Assembly (NCBI RefSeq): GCF_027942865.1
Contig: NC_134509.1
Span: 18,340,697-18,404,696, forward strand
Reading direction: 5' to 3'
Length of the DNA stretch: 64,000 nucleotides
From: Odontesthes bonariensis
Lineage: Eukaryota; Chordata; Actinopteri; Atheriniformes; Atherinopsidae
The notes beneath the pieces were generated by a model, which searched no databases, was not told where the DNA came from, and saw nothing but the letters and a program-made list of their open reading frames with translations. Within the stretch, counting starts at the first letter, position 1. Each line of letters begins with the position of its first letter. Below, in pieces: positions 59,301 through 64,000 of this stretch. The translations under genes and the position numbers were made by a program.

Positions 59301-60568
59301 AATAACTGTTCTTCAGTCACAGCATAGGAACAACACACAGAGAGCAAGGAGAGAATAAAACATGTTACTGTTTCCTTTGTCCAAATTGGTGTTGATCTAC
59401 TTGAACAGAACCCTCTACAAATAAATTCACAATAAGATGGTATTTAGTGCTCTGAAATAGCCTGAAATAGTCTGAAAGCTTACTTTGGAATCAGTAACCT
59501 TTCCAGGTGGATATTTCAGTAAAGTTTGGGATACATTTCCTACAATGATGCCCATTAAAACTAGCTCAGGTGTGAAATAATCAGTGTGATCAAATTCATC
59601 TGGTGTTCATTCACCGAAACGTCCTAAAATGACAGGATTCTACTTCCTGTTCATGTTTTCCTGGTTGAAAAAGTCACGTCTGCCCTGCAGTTGACCCAAA
59701 TGATGTATTTCAATTCAATTCAGTTCAGTTTTATTTACATAATGTCAAATTACAACAAACGTCATCTCAAGGCACTTCAAAGATACAGTCTGTGCAGTCG
59801 AGATGTTTGTATCATTAAAAAGCACTCGATTATCCTTCATAGAAAAACCTTCATATGTGGAACTCAGACATGCAAAGTTGAGTTTTTAAGGCCCTTAAGA
59901 ATGTAAAAATACTGTAATATTTACTGTTTATGCAAAAAGACAAACTAAAGTAAAAGTGCTCAAAGTAATGAGGTCTGTGCAAACTTTAAATAATAAGAGA
60001 TAAAATGATAAAAAGGATGAATAGATGAAATGTATTCAGTCCAATTCAAGCCAATTATTATGACTAATTGGATGAATTTTGTTCAGATCTTTTTAATTTA
60101 TCTGTAAAATTGAATGTTTTCAAGGGAAAATAAACCTTTATCCAATATGTCCTCCTTGAAATGTATTTTACATGAAGTGGAAGCACCGGTTTAAACAAGA
60201 TACTGTGAGCTGGGTGTGCTTTTGTATCTCGTTACATCATCTTTCACCCCGGAGACATTTACGGCATCACCACAACAGAGAATATATGCTGCGTAAAACA
60301 AAGGGAAGACTGTTGTGTCGGGTTATTTTTACCTGTTAGAATAACAGAAATAAAGCTTTGTGTGTTTATTCTGAACAAAATGCTTCCAATTCTTCTTTAT
60401 GAATGTGCTCTGATCAGGAGGAAATGATGAGTTAAACACAGAACTTCCTCATGGCTGCCAAACAAAGCTTCTTTATTATCTCAGTAGTTTCACAACATGA
60501 TTAATGGAAATGTGTTGAAAAAACAATGTTTAGACAGATAAATGCAGCAGGCTTGACAAAAGAAACGA
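56400..60568. repeat. Segmental duplication copy B (uninterrupted)
   Basis: Direct copy of 20343-21217 joined to 42820-45951, with a 45-bp stretch (57275-57319) in place of the outer mobile element. It begins about 80 bp after the Ig receptor stop codon. No protein family was recognised in it. Confidence 0.85.
58680..58880. repeat. Minisatellite, ~20-bp cctgttttatttggtgttt units
   Basis: About eight imperfect units of ttcctgttttatttggtgtt type. The equivalent part of copy A (about 44210-44290) has fewer units, so the tract changed length after the duplication. Confidence 0.75.
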
Positions 60569-61606
60569 TACAATAAATATGAAATGATTAAATGTTCACC
60601 TGAGATCTTCCTGCATGTCTCACACAGAGGAGATAACAAGCTGTGGCAAAGGAAATGAATGTCTGACACCCTGAAATCTGCAGTTAAACACTGACAGCAG
60701 CGTCTGTCGGCCCGATGCGATGAGCCTGCAGTTGATCATAGACTGTGGTTAAGCTGGAGTTATCCACACTGCCTGAAGAATCTGGACCATTTCCTTCCTG
60801 AAGAAGCAAAAACACAGGAAGTGAGTGTCCAGCAGAATAACAGGAACCCTTCTCCACCCTGGAGGTTGTTGTGCTCCTCTGTACACATTCGACCTGCTGA
60901 TGGACCAGAAAGGAAGCAGCTTCTCTGTTTCAGCTCATGGAGACAACAGAACCATCTCAACAACATCACCGTCATAGCTTTAAAGCTCTCCGGTGAGCTC
61001 ATCTGTCCTTAATGTCTGACTCTGACATAAAATCAGAACAGAAACCATCCCCAGAACCCACAGTCTGCTCATTTCGCCTGCATCAGTTTGTACACATCAG
61101 CAGCATGAACAGCATCCTGAGTCATCCTGCTCTGCTCTGCTACCTGAATGGTGTGTTAATGCTGAGCACAGCAGACAGAGACAGATGAGTGTAAGCTGAG
61201 CCTCACCAGCTGCATCCCTCCTCTGAAATCAAGCCCAGAGCTATCTCACCACCTGCCAGGTTGTAATCTGTTTCCTGTCACTGTCATTATCCTCAGCGTT
61301 GATGACTTGCTCTCAACCTTCACACGAACCTGGTTATCTGTCTGGATCAGCTTCTTCTAAACACCTCCCGAACAGATCTGCTTCAGAGAACTGGGACCCT
61401 GCAGTGCTCAGACCTTTCTATATGACACCACTCCTCCGTCTGCTCCACCTTAGAGTCTCTGTCTGGCCTCAGTTAGGTATGTGTCATCAGTATGTTTGGA
61501 CACAGCTAAGTTCTGACTTATGTCTGTAAGGTCTGACACTGTTACCTTTAGAGCCGATGATCTGATGCAACATACAGATTTCATGCTTTCATGATTAATT
61601 AGTTAA
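60569..61606. other. Intergenic, nothing recognised
   Basis: Single-copy-looking sequence between duplication copy B and the Tc1 element. Short ORFs have no recognisable motif on either strand. Confidence 0.4.
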
Positions 61607-61841
61607 TACAGTGCATTCGGAAAGTATTCAGGCCCCCTTCAATTTTTCACTATTTGTTATGTTACAGCCTTATGTTAAAATTCATTTTTTTACCCGTCAA
61701 TCTACACTCAGCACCCTATACTGGCAGCACAAACACAGAATTATAGAATTTTTTGCAAATTTATTAAAAAAGAAAAACTGAAATATCACAAGAACTTAAG
61801 TATTCAGACCCTTTGCTCAGCACTTGGTAGAGGCACCTTTT

Positions 61842-62846
<1,005 letters not shown>

Positions 62847-62849
62847 TTT

Positions 62850-63003
62850 TAAAAAAAAAATTTGGGGCTTTTTATGCCTTTATTATATATAGGACAGTGA
62901 AGAGAGACAGTAAGCAGGGGGCAGAGATAGGAGAATAACACGCAGCAAAGGGCCATCCGATCGAACCAGCTGCACGAGGACTATAGCCTCTGTACATGGC
63001 TCT
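62850..63003 (-). mobile_element. SINE inside the Tc1 element
   Basis: 154 bp with a poly-A end at the left, so it is oriented minus. It has a tRNA B-box-like ggttcgatcgg and the tail aataaaggcataaaaagccc. It is flanked by a 15-bp direct repeat catggctctcatttt (62835-62849 and 63004-63018), as made by LINE-driven insertion. Confidence 0.8.
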
Positions 63004-63251
63004 CATGGCTCTCATTTTACTCTGATATGCACTGTGAGCTGTAAGGCCTTATATAGACAGGTGTGTGCCTTTCCAAATCATGTCCAATCAATTTGCAATT
63101 TTTTTAAAATTCTGAACTTGTGCTGTCATTATAGGGTGCAGAGTGTAGATTGATGGGGGAAAAATGAATTAAAATGATTTTAAAATAACGGTGCAACATA
63201 ACAAATAGTGAAAAATTGAAGGGGGTCTGAATACTTTCCGAATGCACTGTA

Positions 63252-64000
63252 AGAGCACGGTTACAGATCCAACCAGGGAGAATGCTCTTAAGTGCTCAGA
63301 ACTGTGGTTTTCTGACCCATCTTTCCACTAAATGTAAATGTAAATGTAAAATGCTTATCGCCTGCAGCAAATGTCCAGTGAAGTGGTCTAGGACGGATGT
63401 GTTAGCTTATAAAACAGTACAACAGCTGTTAATGTTGAGTAACCTAGCAACCAGATGAAAAGCCCTTACCTGACTTTTTCTGTCACTGCATACATGAATT
63501 TGCGTATATTGGACTTCGCTCTCGCTTCGTACTGAGTCTGCAGAGATACAAAGTTGAAAGTGAATTTGTTTTTCATTGTGATAAAACTTTCAAAAGCAGG
63601 TTTAGTGAGTGCTTCAGGGGAGAAAAGGGAACAGAGCAAAAACAACAAGACGTTCAGGTTTGTGAGAATATATTTCAGATCAGATTGTTGAGGCCCTGAG
63701 AGCAGTCAGAGCAGCTCAGTGTTGGGCCTTTGTTCTGATGATGTGAACATGTGTGATGAGCACAAACTGTGTCATGCCTGAAAATATTAGATTTCTGATT
63801 AAATGTTCAACCTCCCAGGAAACCAGTACGACAAAGTGAAGAAACAGCAGCGGTGTCTTTATTAATCATGCAGACAAAATGTGGTTCTTGGCTTAAATAC
63901 AAAAACAGAGTTCAAGATGATAAAAGACAAATGTTTATTCAACAGGACTTAAATGGCTTTCAGTGAGAGTTCAGTTGTTAGACCTGACACTTCTTCTTTT
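63252..64000. other. Right edge of the window
   Basis: Mostly unassigned. It contains a (taaatg)n-like tract at about 63330-63352 and the candidate minus-strand exon listed next. Any gene here would continue outside the window. Confidence 0.35.
63470..63537 (-). CDS. Candidate internal exon of an unidentified gene
   Basis: A 68-nt segment between a tctctgcag acceptor and a gtaaggg donor on the minus strand reads YEARAKSNIRKFMYAVTEKV in its open frame. The splice signals are good and the peptide is not low-complexity, but no family is recognised and no second exon was found, so this is only a possibility. Confidence 0.25.

Overview
The window looks like teleost fish nuclear DNA, probably from a percomorph. 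It has intron-split immune genes of fish-specific type (a FISNA-NACHT-LRR-B30.2 NLR), a mix of L2, BEL/Pao, hAT, Tc1 and SINE elements typical of bony fish, and AT-rich intergenic sequence. No bacterial or viral gene organisation is seen. All functional calls rest on reading translated exons and splice signals by eye; no searches were run.

Left part (1-14.2 kb): the decayed 3' end of a C-type lectin gene (126-933), an orphan exon of calcineurin B (about 1983-2089), then a complete-looking minus-strand NLRC3-like gene (14179 down to 3653). Its eleven exons join in frame into about 1190 codons: an acidic/proline repeat N-terminus, FISNA, NACHT, three LRR exons and a C-terminal PRY-SPRY domain. 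Its introns hold a hAT-type MITE (4931-5343) and a second inverted-repeat MITE (12313-12779).

Middle-left (14.2-21.2 kb): a hAT deletion derivative with perfect 8-bp target-site duplications (TSDs; 15569-16485), a truncated L2 LINE (16687-18463), a long inverted repeat (19251-20342), and the first part of a segmental duplication.

Centre (21232-42820): a three-level nest. The outer element has matching inverted ends, each followed by an array of about 21-bp units. It carries two convergent genes, a SAM + HECT ubiquitin-ligase-like protein (+) and a DDE integrase-like transposase (-). A BEL/Pao retrotransposon (22631-35965, apparently identical 656-bp LTRs, 5-bp TSD gccta) sits in an apparent 5' exon of the SAM-HECT gene. 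The BEL pol gene is itself broken by a fold-back element (28814-34700) with inverted arms of about 1.96 kb and a P/THAP-like transposase remnant. Without its guests the outer element would be about 8.25 kb and the BEL about 7.4 kb.

Right part (42.8-64 kb): the rest of duplication copy A (42820-45951), a SAMD3-like gene fragment, a five-exon CD2/SLAM-type Ig receptor (49984-56317, +) whose long first intron holds two more hAT derivatives with perfect TSDs, duplication copy B (56400-60568), and a decayed Tc1 element (61609-63249) containing a SINE. Copy B has no outer element and so serves as a paralogous empty site.

The host genes (C-type lectin remnant, NLR, Ig receptor) are immune-type families. 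The remainder is largely mobile DNA, and the central nest is the most unusual part of the window.
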